Source of the DNA: Paenarthrobacter histidinolovorans
Lineage (GTDB): Bacteria; Actinomycetota; Actinomycetes; Actinomycetales; Micrococcaceae
Direction: 5' to 3'
DNA: 64,000 nt
Assembly: GCF_014647595.1 (NCBI RefSeq)
Contig: NZ_BMPM01000006.1
Coordinates: 165,468-229,467 of the forward strand
Shown here: positions 52,917-60,336 of the stretch, one piece after another
Layout: each line of letters starts with the position of its first letter
Position numbering within the stretch: the first letter of the stretch is position 1
The notes under the pieces: model-generated
The model's database searches: none
What the model saw: the letters and a program-made list of their open reading frames with translations, nothing else
Told to the model about the DNA's origin: nothing
Translations under genes and position numbers: made by a program

Positions 52917-53813
52917 TCAGGTCCCGGCGAGGCCGGTGGTGGAAATGCCTTTGATGATCTGGCGCTGGAAGAACAGGAAGACGACAATCAGCGGAAGCGC
53001 GGCCAGCAATGCTGACGCCATGTTCTGCGCGTACTGCACGCCGTAGGCGCTCTTGATGGTCTGCAGGCCCACAGGGAGGGTCAGCAGGGAGTCGTCGTTG
53101 GTGGAGATGAACGGCCACAGGAAGTTGTTCCAGGCGCCGATGAACACAAAGATCGCGACCGCCGCCAGGATCGGCCGGGACAACGGCAGGATGATCTGCA
53201 TGAAGATCCGCAAGCGGCTGGCGCCGTCCATGACGGCTGCTTCCTCAAGTTCACGCGGAATCTGGTCGAAGAACCTCTTGAGGACAAACACCATGGCTGG
53301 GTGGATGACCTGCGGCAGGATGATGGCCCACGGGGTATCGATCATCTTGAACGCGAGCATTTGGTAGAAGAGCGGAATCATGAGTACCGGTGGCGGCACG
53401 ATGATGCTGGCAATGATTGCCGTCATCAGCACCTTCTTGCCCTTGAACTCGATCCTGGACAACGCGTAGGCAATGAAGGCCGAGATTACCAGCGTGATGA
53501 GCGTGATGGCCGCGGAGGTGTAGAGCGAGTTCCACGTCCACAAGGGGATGTTGCCGGCTTGGAAGACGCTGGCGAACGCATCGAACGTGAAGCCCGACGG
53601 CGGCACCCAGCTGATCTTGGACGCCGAGGCATCCGCTTCGGATTTGAAGGCGGTGACCGTTGCCCAGGCGAAGGGAATCAACCAGAGGACGGCGAGGACG
53701 GCGGCGACCACAATGGCAGCAACCTTGCCCACTGTCAGCTTCTTGCGTGGTTGGCGGATAACCTGGGCGGAACCACTGCGCGGGATGGAACGGGTGAGGG
53801 TTGTATTTGCCAT
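52917..53813 (-). CDS. ABC importer permease (MalG/AraQ-like), arabinoside locus
   Basis: This 298-residue permease has six predicted helices and the EAA loop LEEAAVMDGASRLRIFMQIILPLSRPI; GAWNNFLWPF near the C-terminus is typical of AraQ/MalG permeases. It follows the first permease with a gap of 2 bases and precedes abfA by about 50. With them it forms an importer for arabino-oligosaccharides. No ATPase gene accompanies it. Confidence 0.9.
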   Translation of the reverse strand: MANTTLTRSIPRSGSAQVIRQPRKKLTVGKVAAIVVAAVLAVLWLIPFAWATVTAFKSEADASASKISWVPPSGFTFDAFASVFQAGNIPLWTWNSLYTSAAITLITLVISAFIAYALSRIEFKGKKVLMTAIIASIIVPPPVLMIPLFYQMLAFKMIDTPWAIILPQVIHPAMVFVLKRFFDQIPRELEEAAVMDGASRLRIFMQIILPLSRPILAAVAIFVFIGAWNNFLWPFISTNDDSLLTLPVGLQTIKSAYGVQYAQNMASALLAALPLIVVFLFFQRQIIKGISTTGLAGT

Positions 53814-53815
53814 GG

Positions 53816-54763
53816 CTATGCACTCCTGCGGCGGGTGATGACGAACTGCAAGGCAGAAACCAGCACGATCAGTCCGAAGAAGATGTAGGAGATGGCTGCG
53901 GAGTATCCCAGCCGGTATCCGGTAAACCCGGTTTCGAAGATGTACTGGACCACGGGCCGGGTTGATCCGCCCGGACCGCCTGATGTCATCTGGTAAATCT
54001 GGTCAAAGACCTTCAAGGAGGCGAGGATCTGGAGCAGCACGATCATCACCGTGGTGGGCGTGAGCTGTGGCAGCGTGATGGAGAAGAACTGCCGCCACGC
54101 TCCGGCGCCGTCCAGTGATGCCGCTTCATAGTGCTGAGCGGGGATGTTCTGCATTGCTGCCAGGTAAAGGAGGAAGTTGAATCCTACGGTCCACCAAAGC
54201 GTTGCGATGACGATCGACCACATGGCCACGTTGGGATCATTGAGCCAGCCGATTTTCGGTATGCCGAACTTGGACAGGAAGTCGTTGATCAGTCCAAGCT
54301 GCGGGTTGTACATCCAGACGAAGAACAGGGAGACAACCGTGGATGCCAGCAGGAACGGGGCAAAGTACGAAAGCCGCCAGAGCCACTGGGCTGGAAGACC
54401 GATGTTCAACAGCGCAGCCATCACCAAGGCCACCAGCACCAACGGCACTGTGCTGATCACGGTGAAATAGAGCGTGTTGCCCAGGGAACGCCACATCCCG
54501 GCGTCGGCAAAGGCCTCGGAATAGTTGGAAAAACCGATGAGGGCGTCATTGGCTCCTGTGAGTGACTTCCCCGTCAGGCTCATGTAGAAGCCGTACAGGA
54601 TGGGCCATACAAGGAACACCAGGAAGAAGACGAGGAACGGGGCCGCGAAGGTCCAGCCGCTGACGTTGTCCCTGCTTCTGCGCAGGGAGGGGCCGGCCTT
54701 GATGCCGGGAGTGGGTTTTGTCCGTACTTGGCTGGTCTGCCGGGACACTGTTGAGGAACTCAT
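53816..54763 (-). CDS. ABC importer permease (MalF/AraP-like), arabinoside locus
   Basis: This 315-residue permease has a basic N-terminal tail and six predicted helices; the EAA loop is YEAASLDGAGAWRQFFSITLPQLTPTT. The region FLVFLVWPILYGFYMSLTGKSLTGANDALIGFSNYSEAF is typical of AraP/UgpA-type permeases. It lies between the binding-protein gene and the second permease. ATG at 54763 has AAAGGAGTCC. Confidence 0.9.
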   Translation of the reverse strand: MSSSTVSRQTSQVRTKPTPGIKAGPSLRRSRDNVSGWTFAAPFLVFFLVFLVWPILYGFYMSLTGKSLTGANDALIGFSNYSEAFADAGMWRSLGNTLYFTVISTVPLVLVALVMAALLNIGLPAQWLWRLSYFAPFLLASTVVSLFFVWMYNPQLGLINDFLSKFGIPKIGWLNDPNVAMWSIVIATLWWTVGFNFLLYLAAMQNIPAQHYEAASLDGAGAWRQFFSITLPQLTPTTVMIVLLQILASLKVFDQIYQMTSGGPGGSTRPVVQYIFETGFTGYRLGYSAAISYIFFGLIVLVSALQFVITRRRSA

Positions 54764-54799
54764 GAAGGACTCCTTTGTCGCTCGGTGTGCTGATGCCGG

Positions 54800-56134
54800 T
54801 CAGACCGGGTTGGGCCGGGATAGAAGGTCGTTGGTGCGGGCCACGAAGCCGTCCCACCCGTCCTTGGCCTTGCTGCGCCCCAGAAGTACGTTCTGGATGT
54901 ACTCGGCAAAATAGTTCTGCCAGTCCGATCCGGATCCGCTGAACCAGGCTTCGGGGTCGTAAGCGATGATGTCGGCCGCGTTGGCGTAGTGGACTTGGGG
55001 GGTGAGGTCCCGGTAAGCCTGCGACTGCACTACAGGCTGGTACGCCGGGATGTGTCCCGCCTCGGCCCACGACAACGAACCCTTGAGGATGTCGCTGACG
55101 AACTTGTAGGCGTCCTTGCGTTTTTCTTCATCCACCGCGAGTTGCCGCGGAAGAACGAAGGAGTGCGAATCGGCGTACGACGCGGGCGTCCCGAAGAGGG
55201 TGGGGATGGTGGCAGCGTCAACCGGCAGCTTGGCCTTCTTCATGGTGGGCAGTTCCCAGCCGCCGCTGAAGAGCATTCCCGAATCTCCCCGGACAAACTC
55301 GGCGATGCCGGTGTTGATGTCGTTGCCCTTGGCCGCGATGGTGTCATCGAACAGGGAGGCCATGAATTCCAGTGACTCTATGGCGGCGTCCCGATCAGCC
55401 TGCATGGGTTGGCCGGGAGTCAGCACAATCTCCGCGCCGTGCTGCTTGTAGAGCGTGTAGAACAGCCGCCACATCTGCGCGCCGAGGTTCAGGTAGCCCA
55501 AGGAAAGGCCGTGGGCTTTGGTGACTTTTTGCATCTCCAGTGCCATGGCCTTGAATGCGTCCGGTGAGTTCACCTCCTGCAAGAGGCCGTTGCTCTCCAG
55601 GAGCCCCGCCTTGCCGGCTATGTCCGTGTTGTAGAACATGATGAACGGGTGGGAATCCAAGGCGAGGGAGAACACTTTGCCGTTCTGCTGGCTTTTCTCC
55701 CAGATGCGCGGGGCAAAGTTCTCCGGCGTAATGCCGTACTCCGCCAGCAGGCCCAGGTCCCAGGGCTCAATAAGCCCGCCCGGGGCGTAGCCGGGAACCC
55801 GGCTGGCGTGCATGATGGCTACCTCCGGTGGCCGGCCGCCTGCCGACGCCATGGCGAGCTTGGTGTAGTACGGGGGTCCCCAAGCCAGCACCGTGGGGTG
55901 CACTTTGAAGCCCGGATTGGCGTTGTTGGCGTTGGCGATCATGGCCTGCATCTTGACGCCGTCTCCTCCGGAGAGGAGATGCCAGAAGTTGATGGTTTGC
56001 ACGGATGCGGCTCCGGCTGATCCGCCACAGCCTGTGAGGCCTGTGGCCAAAAGCCCACCGCCAAGAAGCGCTGAGCCTGTCAATAACTGTCTCCGGGACA
56101 AACTTCTCCCGGTCAAAGATTCAAACTGCTTCAC
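54800..56134 (-). CDS. ABC importer solute-binding lipoprotein, arabinoside locus
   Basis: This 444-residue protein has a leader with twin arginines (LSRRQLLTGSALLGGGLLATGLTGCGG) and a lipobox Cys, so is probably Tat-exported and lipid-anchored. The body is a family-1 sugar-binding protein (VQTINFWHLLSGGDGVKMQAMIANAN; GDSGMLFSGGWELP). It would bind arabino-oligosaccharides for the two permeases downstream. The start is GTG at 56134 with AAAGGAG about 7 bases upstream. Confidence 0.9.
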   Translation of the reverse strand: MKQFESLTGRSLSRRQLLTGSALLGGGLLATGLTGCGGSAGAASVQTINFWHLLSGGDGVKMQAMIANANNANPGFKVHPTVLAWGPPYYTKLAMASAGGRPPEVAIMHASRVPGYAPGGLIEPWDLGLLAEYGITPENFAPRIWEKSQQNGKVFSLALDSHPFIMFYNTDIAGKAGLLESNGLLQEVNSPDAFKAMALEMQKVTKAHGLSLGYLNLGAQMWRLFYTLYKQHGAEIVLTPGQPMQADRDAAIESLEFMASLFDDTIAAKGNDINTGIAEFVRGDSGMLFSGGWELPTMKKAKLPVDAATIPTLFGTPASYADSHSFVLPRQLAVDEEKRKDAYKFVSDILKGSLSWAEAGHIPAYQPVVQSQAYRDLTPQVHYANAADIIAYDPEAWFSGSGSDWQNYFAEYIQNVLLGRSKAKDGWDGFVARTNDLLSRPNPV

Positions 56135-56246
56135 CCGTCACTCCTTTGGAAGGGTCCGCTGAAAGGACACACACTGCTGCACAAAGTCCGGATCCGTTGC
56201 GTCTCCTCGCATGGGTAAAAGGTGGCCCCCGGGTGACGCAGATCTC

Positions 56247-56302
56247 ATATTACATCGTTGTAATGTGCAGGGCAAGAGAAAATTGTTAGCGCACACAATT
56301 TT
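56247..56302 (-). promoter_or_regulatory. Promoter with two LacI-type operators, arabinoside operon
   Basis: On the minus strand, TTGCCC (56275-56270), a 17-base spacer and TAATAT (56252-56247) form a promoter for the binding-protein gene. ATTACA-TCGT-TGTAAT (56249-56264) overlaps the spacer and -10. AAAATTGT and ACAATTTT (56279-56302) flank TAGCGCAC, giving a 24-base operator that resembles TGTTAGCGCTAACA sites of LacI-type arabinose regulators. The regulator gene begins its 3' end about 24 bases further on. Confidence 0.6.
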
Positions 56303-56325
56303 ATTTGGAGTGGGCCCGGACGTCC

Positions 56326-57324
56326 TTAGCGGGTGCTGTCGCGCTCTTCGATGTTGTACGGAACGGACACAATGCGCTGCCCGTGACTCCTGTCCGCCAT
56401 ACGCTCAGTCAGCAGGCGCAACGCCTCGGAAGCGATCACGCGCTTGTCGAAGGACACGGTGGTGAGCGACGGTACGGCGAACCGGCCATCGGCAACATCG
56501 TCAAAGCCGGCCACAGCAATGTCTTCCGGCACCTGCACGCCGCGCCTCCACAAAGCATTCAGGGCACCCAGGGCCATCGAATCCGTGAAGCAGAAGAGTG
56601 CCTCCGGCAGCGGGTTCGTGTCGAGGTAACGCAGGACGGACTCCGCCGCGGAGCCGGGGGTCCATTCATCGCAGGCGATCATCAGGGATTCGTCCAGGGG
56701 GATGCCCAAGGAGTGCAGGGCTGTTTCGTATCCCTGGGTCCGCTGGATGGCAGTGGCCGACTTCCTTCCCTGGTTGATGCCCAGTACCGCTATTCGCCGC
56801 CGCCCGGGTCTGGCCAAGGCCAGGGTCATATCCCGGGCCGCTGCAAAGCTGTCAACAAAGACGCGGTCGGCGAGTTCCTGCGATACCTCGCCCAGCAGGA
56901 CCACCGGAGGCAGCGCCACGCCTACCCTTACGGCGCTCTCATCGAGCACCACGGGATTCAGGATCAAGCCATCAATCAGGTTGGCGCGCGCCCGGGTCAT
57001 CAGCTCCTGCTCGCGCTGGGGATCGGAGCCCGTCTCTTCGATCTGCACGCTCCAGCCCTGCGCGTGGGCGACTTCAACAACGCTTTGGGCAAGCTCCGCC
57101 GAGAATGGGGTGCCGAGGTTCGGCAACGCCAGGCCAATCACTCCCGAGCGTCCGTTGCGCAGTCCACGGGCCGAGAGATTCGGGACATAGTCCAGCTCCT
57201 GCATGGCCTGCTCAACCCTCAACCGCGTGGGTTCACTCACCGGCACGATTCCGTTCATGACATTGGAGACCGTTTTGGGTGAGACCCCCGCGCGGCGCGC
57301 TACGTCCTTGACCGTTGCGCGCAA
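56326..57324 (-). CDS. LacI-family regulator of the arabinoside locus
   Basis: This protein of about 332 residues has helix-turn-helix ATVKDVARRAGVSPKTVSNVMNGIVPVSEPTRLRVEQAM and a sugar-binding-type effector domain (GVIGLALPNLGTPFSAELAQSV; LIDGLILNPV; AVAGFDDVADGRFAVPSLTTV). It is upstream of, and on the same strand as, the arabinoside operon and probably represses it through the operators at 56249-56302. The start is a TTG: either 57324 (behind GGGGG) or 57342; neither is certain. Confidence 0.9.
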   Translation of the reverse strand: MRATVKDVARRAGVSPKTVSNVMNGIVPVSEPTRLRVEQAMQELDYVPNLSARGLRNGRSGVIGLALPNLGTPFSAELAQSVVEVAHAQGWSVQIEETGSDPQREQELMTRARANLIDGLILNPVVLDESAVRVGVALPPVVLLGEVSQELADRVFVDSFAAARDMTLALARPGRRRIAVLGINQGRKSATAIQRTQGYETALHSLGIPLDESLMIACDEWTPGSAAESVLRYLDTNPLPEALFCFTDSMALGALNALWRRGVQVPEDIAVAGFDDVADGRFAVPSLTTVSFDKRVIASEALRLLTERMADRSHGQRIVSVPYNIEERDSTR

Positions 57325-57415
57325 GACGCCCCCTTGCTGCAATGTTTCTTGCTTTCCGGTTTTCCACGATGTTACCGCCCGGTTCGGGACCCGCCGTGCC
57401 GGGACCCGGTTTGCT

Positions 57416-57436
57416 GACAGATCACTGTAAAGTGTC
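57416..57436. promoter_or_regulatory. Possible TetR autoregulatory operator
   Basis: GACA and TGTC half-sites (57416-57419 and 57433-57436) flank a 13-base centre with partial pairing, only 3 bases before the tetR ATG. A repressor bound here would block its own transcription. No ribosome site is visible between it and the ATG, hinting at a leaderless message. Confidence 0.3.
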
Positions 57437-57439
57437 TAT

Positions 57440-58135
57440 ATGCCCAGGATCACGGCCGCCACGAACGCCGCCCAACGCGCCGAGACCCAACGTCGGATTC
57501 TCACCGCCTTTGGCGAGCTCCTCTTCACCCATGGCCTTCCCGGACTGACCATGACCGATGTCGCCCGCCACGCCGGTGTTGGCCGCACCGCCGTCTACAA
57601 CTATTACGCGGACATGGAGCAGCTCCTCATCGCGTACGCCCTGGACGAGACGGAACGCTTCATCGTGGACCTCCGTGAATCCCTGGCTGCTTTGGAGAAT
57701 CCGGTGGATCGCCTGGCACTCTACGTCCGCGCACAGGTGGAGGATCTCAGCCGGCGACACCTGCCGCCAGGTCCGGCAATGGCCGCCGTCCTCTCCCCCG
57801 GGTCCTTCGCCAAGCTCGCAGACCATGTGGGCGACCTCAATGCCTTGCTCGAGGACATCCTTAGGGATGGCGTCCACCAGGGCTACCTTCCGGAGATCGA
57901 TGTCGCCCAGCTCGCGAGGCTTATCCACGGGACACTGTCGGCAAGTGCCGCACGACGCAACCGGACGCCCGACGGCGGGACTCCCCCACCGTCCCCGGCC
58001 ACCGACGTCGGGCTTCTCGCCGCGCAGGAAGCCCAAACAGCCCAGACTGTCCGTTTCATCCAGCTGGGAGCGGGAGCGCGCTTCGACGAAGCCGGCAGGC
58101 CGGTCCCGCTGGCCGGCGCCACCCCAACGGTTTAG
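57440..58135 (+). CDS. TetR-family transcriptional regulator
   Basis: This 231-residue regulator has helix-turn-helix RILTAFGELLFTHGLPGLTMTDVARHAGVGRTAVYNYYADMEQLLIAYA at about residues 19-68 and a helical ligand domain, ending in a low-complexity Pro/Thr segment and a Gly/Ala tail. It is divergent from the LacI gene and its target is not obvious; self-regulation is possible. The ATG at 57440 has no clear Shine-Dalgarno sequence. Confidence 0.87.
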   Translation: MPRITAATNAAQRAETQRRILTAFGELLFTHGLPGLTMTDVARHAGVGRTAVYNYYADMEQLLIAYALDETERFIVDLRESLAALENPVDRLALYVRAQVEDLSRRHLPPGPAMAAVLSPGSFAKLADHVGDLNALLEDILRDGVHQGYLPEIDVAQLARLIHGTLSASAARRNRTPDGGTPPPSPATDVGLLAAQEAQTAQTVRFIQLGAGARFDEAGRPVPLAGATPTV

Positions 58136-58217
58136 TGCCACGCAAACAGACTGACGCCACGCAAATCCCCGCGTCGCCCATCACTTTGAGTGGCGAAAAC
58201 CGGCAAGCGTGTCAGCT
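58136..58217. repeat. Imperfect palindrome with repeated CCACGCAAA
   Basis: CCACGCAAA occurs at 58138-58146 and 58157-58165. CTGAC-GCC-ACGC can pair with GCGT-GTCAG (58207-58215), and CGCCCATCACT with AGTGGCG inside. It lies between the convergent TetR and LytR_C genes and may terminate both. Pairing is interrupted. Confidence 0.4.
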
Positions 58218-58922
58218 GGCGGGCCGCGTGGGGATGATGGGCCACTTGGAATTGTCGGCGATCCGCAGTTCCTCACGCGGGCACTGGAGCTTGCCGGGAG
58301 TTTGATCCACCAGCTGCGGCTCTACCAGCCCCTCATAGCCCGGCGTGATGATGACGTCCACCGATTCGTCTTCGCGGTTGTCCTGGAAGTAGTCCGTTCC
58401 GGCAAGGTTGCGCTGGATGTTGAAAGCGGCAGCTTGGCCCTTGACCCCGGACACCACCACGCCAATGCCTGAGTAGGCAGTGTCACTGTTGCCCACGGAC
58501 GCCACGGTGTAACCACGCGCAGTGAACTGGTCGGCCACCGTTGCCGCCAGGCCGCCACGGGACGTGGCATTGAGGACGTTGAGTCGAACGGCGTTGTTCG
58601 GCACGTAGTCGAAAGTGGTTGAAGGGCACAGGCTGGCGGGGGCTTTGCTGGCAATCGCCGTGGGGACCTTGATGACGCCGTTCATGACCGCCCAGGCACC
58701 TACTGCACCCGCGGCGATCACGCCGAGCAACAACACCAGGACAATGCCGTGGAACAGGCGGCGCCCGAAACTGCCCCGCCGGACCGGGGCGTCGTCGGCA
58801 AAGGTAGCCCGAAGCTCCGGCCCCGTCACCACATGGTGGCCGTGGAGCTGCGTCACATCTTTGGGACGCCTACGTTTTTTTGGTCGGGAGTTTTCCTCGT
58901 CCGGACCGGACTGCCTAGCCAT
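58212..58922 (-). CDS. LytR C-terminal-domain membrane protein
   Basis: This 236-residue protein has a charged cytosolic N-terminus (EENSRPKKRRRPKDV), one transmembrane helix (about 54-78, LFHGIVLVLLLGVIAAGAVGAW) and an extracytoplasmic LytR_C domain (about 110-200: VRLNVLNATSRGGLAATVADQFTARGYTVASVGN). LytR_C domains occur in cell-envelope proteins of actinobacteria, without the catalytic LCP domain here. The ATG overlaps the stop of the small gene upstream by eight bases, so the two are co-translated. Confidence 0.87.
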   Translation of the reverse strand: MARQSGPDEENSRPKKRRRPKDVTQLHGHHVVTGPELRATFADDAPVRRGSFGRRLFHGIVLVLLLGVIAAGAVGAWAVMNGVIKVPTAIASKAPASLCPSTTFDYVPNNAVRLNVLNATSRGGLAATVADQFTARGYTVASVGNSDTAYSGIGVVVSGVKGQAAAFNIQRNLAGTDYFQDNREDESVDVIITPGYEGLVEPQLVDQTPGKLQCPREELRIADNSKWPIIPTRPAS

Positions 58923-59214
58923 CGATCACCAATACGCGTGCGTGGATGGCCGTCCTTTGGTGCAGCGCCGTGCGGACCGCCCGGTGAAGGCCGTCCTCGA
59001 GGTACATCACACCCTGGTACTGAACAACGTGCGGGAACAGATCGCCAAAGAAAGTGGAGTCCTCGGCCAGCAATGCCTCCAGATCCAAAGTCCGCTTGGT
59101 GGTGACCAGATCATCCAGGCGGACAGGGCGCGGGGGCAGAGCCGCCCAGTCCCTCGGCGCGGAGTATCCATGGTCGGGGTACGGGCGTCCCTCGCCCACA
59201 GCTTTGAAGATCAC
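58915..59214 (-). CDS. Small ParB-like conserved protein
   Basis: This is a 99-residue cytosolic protein. Its second half reads LFPHVVQYQGVMYLEDGLHRAVRTALHQRTAIHARVLVID, resembling the ParB-like sulfiredoxin fold (DG.HR.xA core). I recall similar proteins being labelled as VapB-type antitoxins, but no toxin partner is seen. It is coupled to the LytR_C protein gene and so perhaps works at the envelope or in signalling. Function unknown. Confidence 0.7.
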   Translation of the reverse strand: MIFKAVGEGRPYPDHGYSAPRDWAALPPRPVRLDDLVTTKRTLDLEALLAEDSTFFGDLFPHVVQYQGVMYLEDGLHRAVRTALHQRTAIHARVLVIDG

Positions 59215-59359
59215 CCTGCAAGCCTATGGAAGATACTGCCGTAACGGAACTTGTGACCCGCGGCACAGTCAGGTTGTAGCCAAACGGTGACTATCCTTCG
59301 CGGGGCGTCACAGACGTCATAGCTGTGTGACGGGTCGGCGGGACTGACAGAATAGGGGC

Positions 59360-60280
59360 ATGACCCAACCGTTCCCAGGTACCGACCGGACCGCTGCCCG
59401 CACCGAGCCCGCACTGGCCCTGCTGCTGGACGTCGATGGCCCCATAGCCAGCCCTGTGACACGCGACGTCAAACCGGACATCATCGCCGACATGGTGGCG
59501 CTGGCCTCAGCCGGCATCCCGGTCATCTTCAACACGGGCCGCTCGGACGCGTTCATCGCCCAGCAGGTCATGGAACCCATGATTGCCACCGGCATGCCCG
59601 CCAACACGGTGATCCACGCCATATGCGAGAAGGGAGCCGTGTGGTTCAGCTACACCGCCGACGGCCCCGGACCCATCCATGTGGACCACGAACTCGCGGT
59701 ACCCAAGGCCTACGGGGACGATATCCGCAGGCTGGTGGCCGAGGACTACTCCGCCCACATGTTCTTCGATGAGACAAAGCGCGCCATGGTTTCCGTGGAG
59801 CAGCACCTGGACGTAGCCAGCGCGGATTACCTGGCTGAACAGAAGCTCTTCGACGCCGACGCCCTGGGCATCATGGAACGGCACGGCCTCAGCGCCGCCA
59901 TCCTGGACCATCACGCGCCCGAATCGGATGACACCGCGGACTACCGCCTGGACCCCACCATCATCTCCACGGACATCGAATCCGTGCGCCTGGGCAAGGA
60001 CCTTGGGGCAAGCCGCGCGGTGGAGCTCCTGGCCGCCCAGGGCATCACCCCGCTTTCCTGGCGCACCGTGGGAGATTCCCGGACGGACTATGCCATGGCA
60101 GACTGGCTACACCACAACGACCATGACGTGAAGCACGTGGATGTCCGGCCCGCGGACGGCATACCGGTGAAGCCCTACACCATCCTGACTGCCGCCGACC
60201 TGGAACTTGCAGAAGACGTGATCCACGACGACGCCGGCGGAGCGTTCCTCCGCAGCTGGCGCGAGGCCTTGGCCATCTAG
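59360..60280 (+). CDS. HAD-superfamily hydrolase
   Basis: This 306-residue cytosolic phosphatase-like protein has motif I LLLDVDGPIA (Asp24, Asp26), motif II VIFNTGRSD, and motif IV VGDSRTDYAMAD. This order, with a cap domain between motifs II and III, matches Cof-type HAD phosphatases. It precedes the Stealth gene by about 60 bases on the same strand and could act on its sugar-phosphate product or precursor. The substrate is unknown. Confidence 0.87.
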   Translation: MTQPFPGTDRTAARTEPALALLLDVDGPIASPVTRDVKPDIIADMVALASAGIPVIFNTGRSDAFIAQQVMEPMIATGMPANTVIHAICEKGAVWFSYTADGPGPIHVDHELAVPKAYGDDIRRLVAEDYSAHMFFDETKRAMVSVEQHLDVASADYLAEQKLFDADALGIMERHGLSAAILDHHAPESDDTADYRLDPTIISTDIESVRLGKDLGASRAVELLAAQGITPLSWRTVGDSRTDYAMADWLHHNDHDVKHVDVRPADGIPVKPYTILTAADLELAEDVIHDDAGGAFLRSWREALAI

Positions 60281-60336
60281 CCGGCGGCGCAGCACCACTG
60301 ACACCAAGAAACACCGAAGATCCCGGAGAAACAGCC

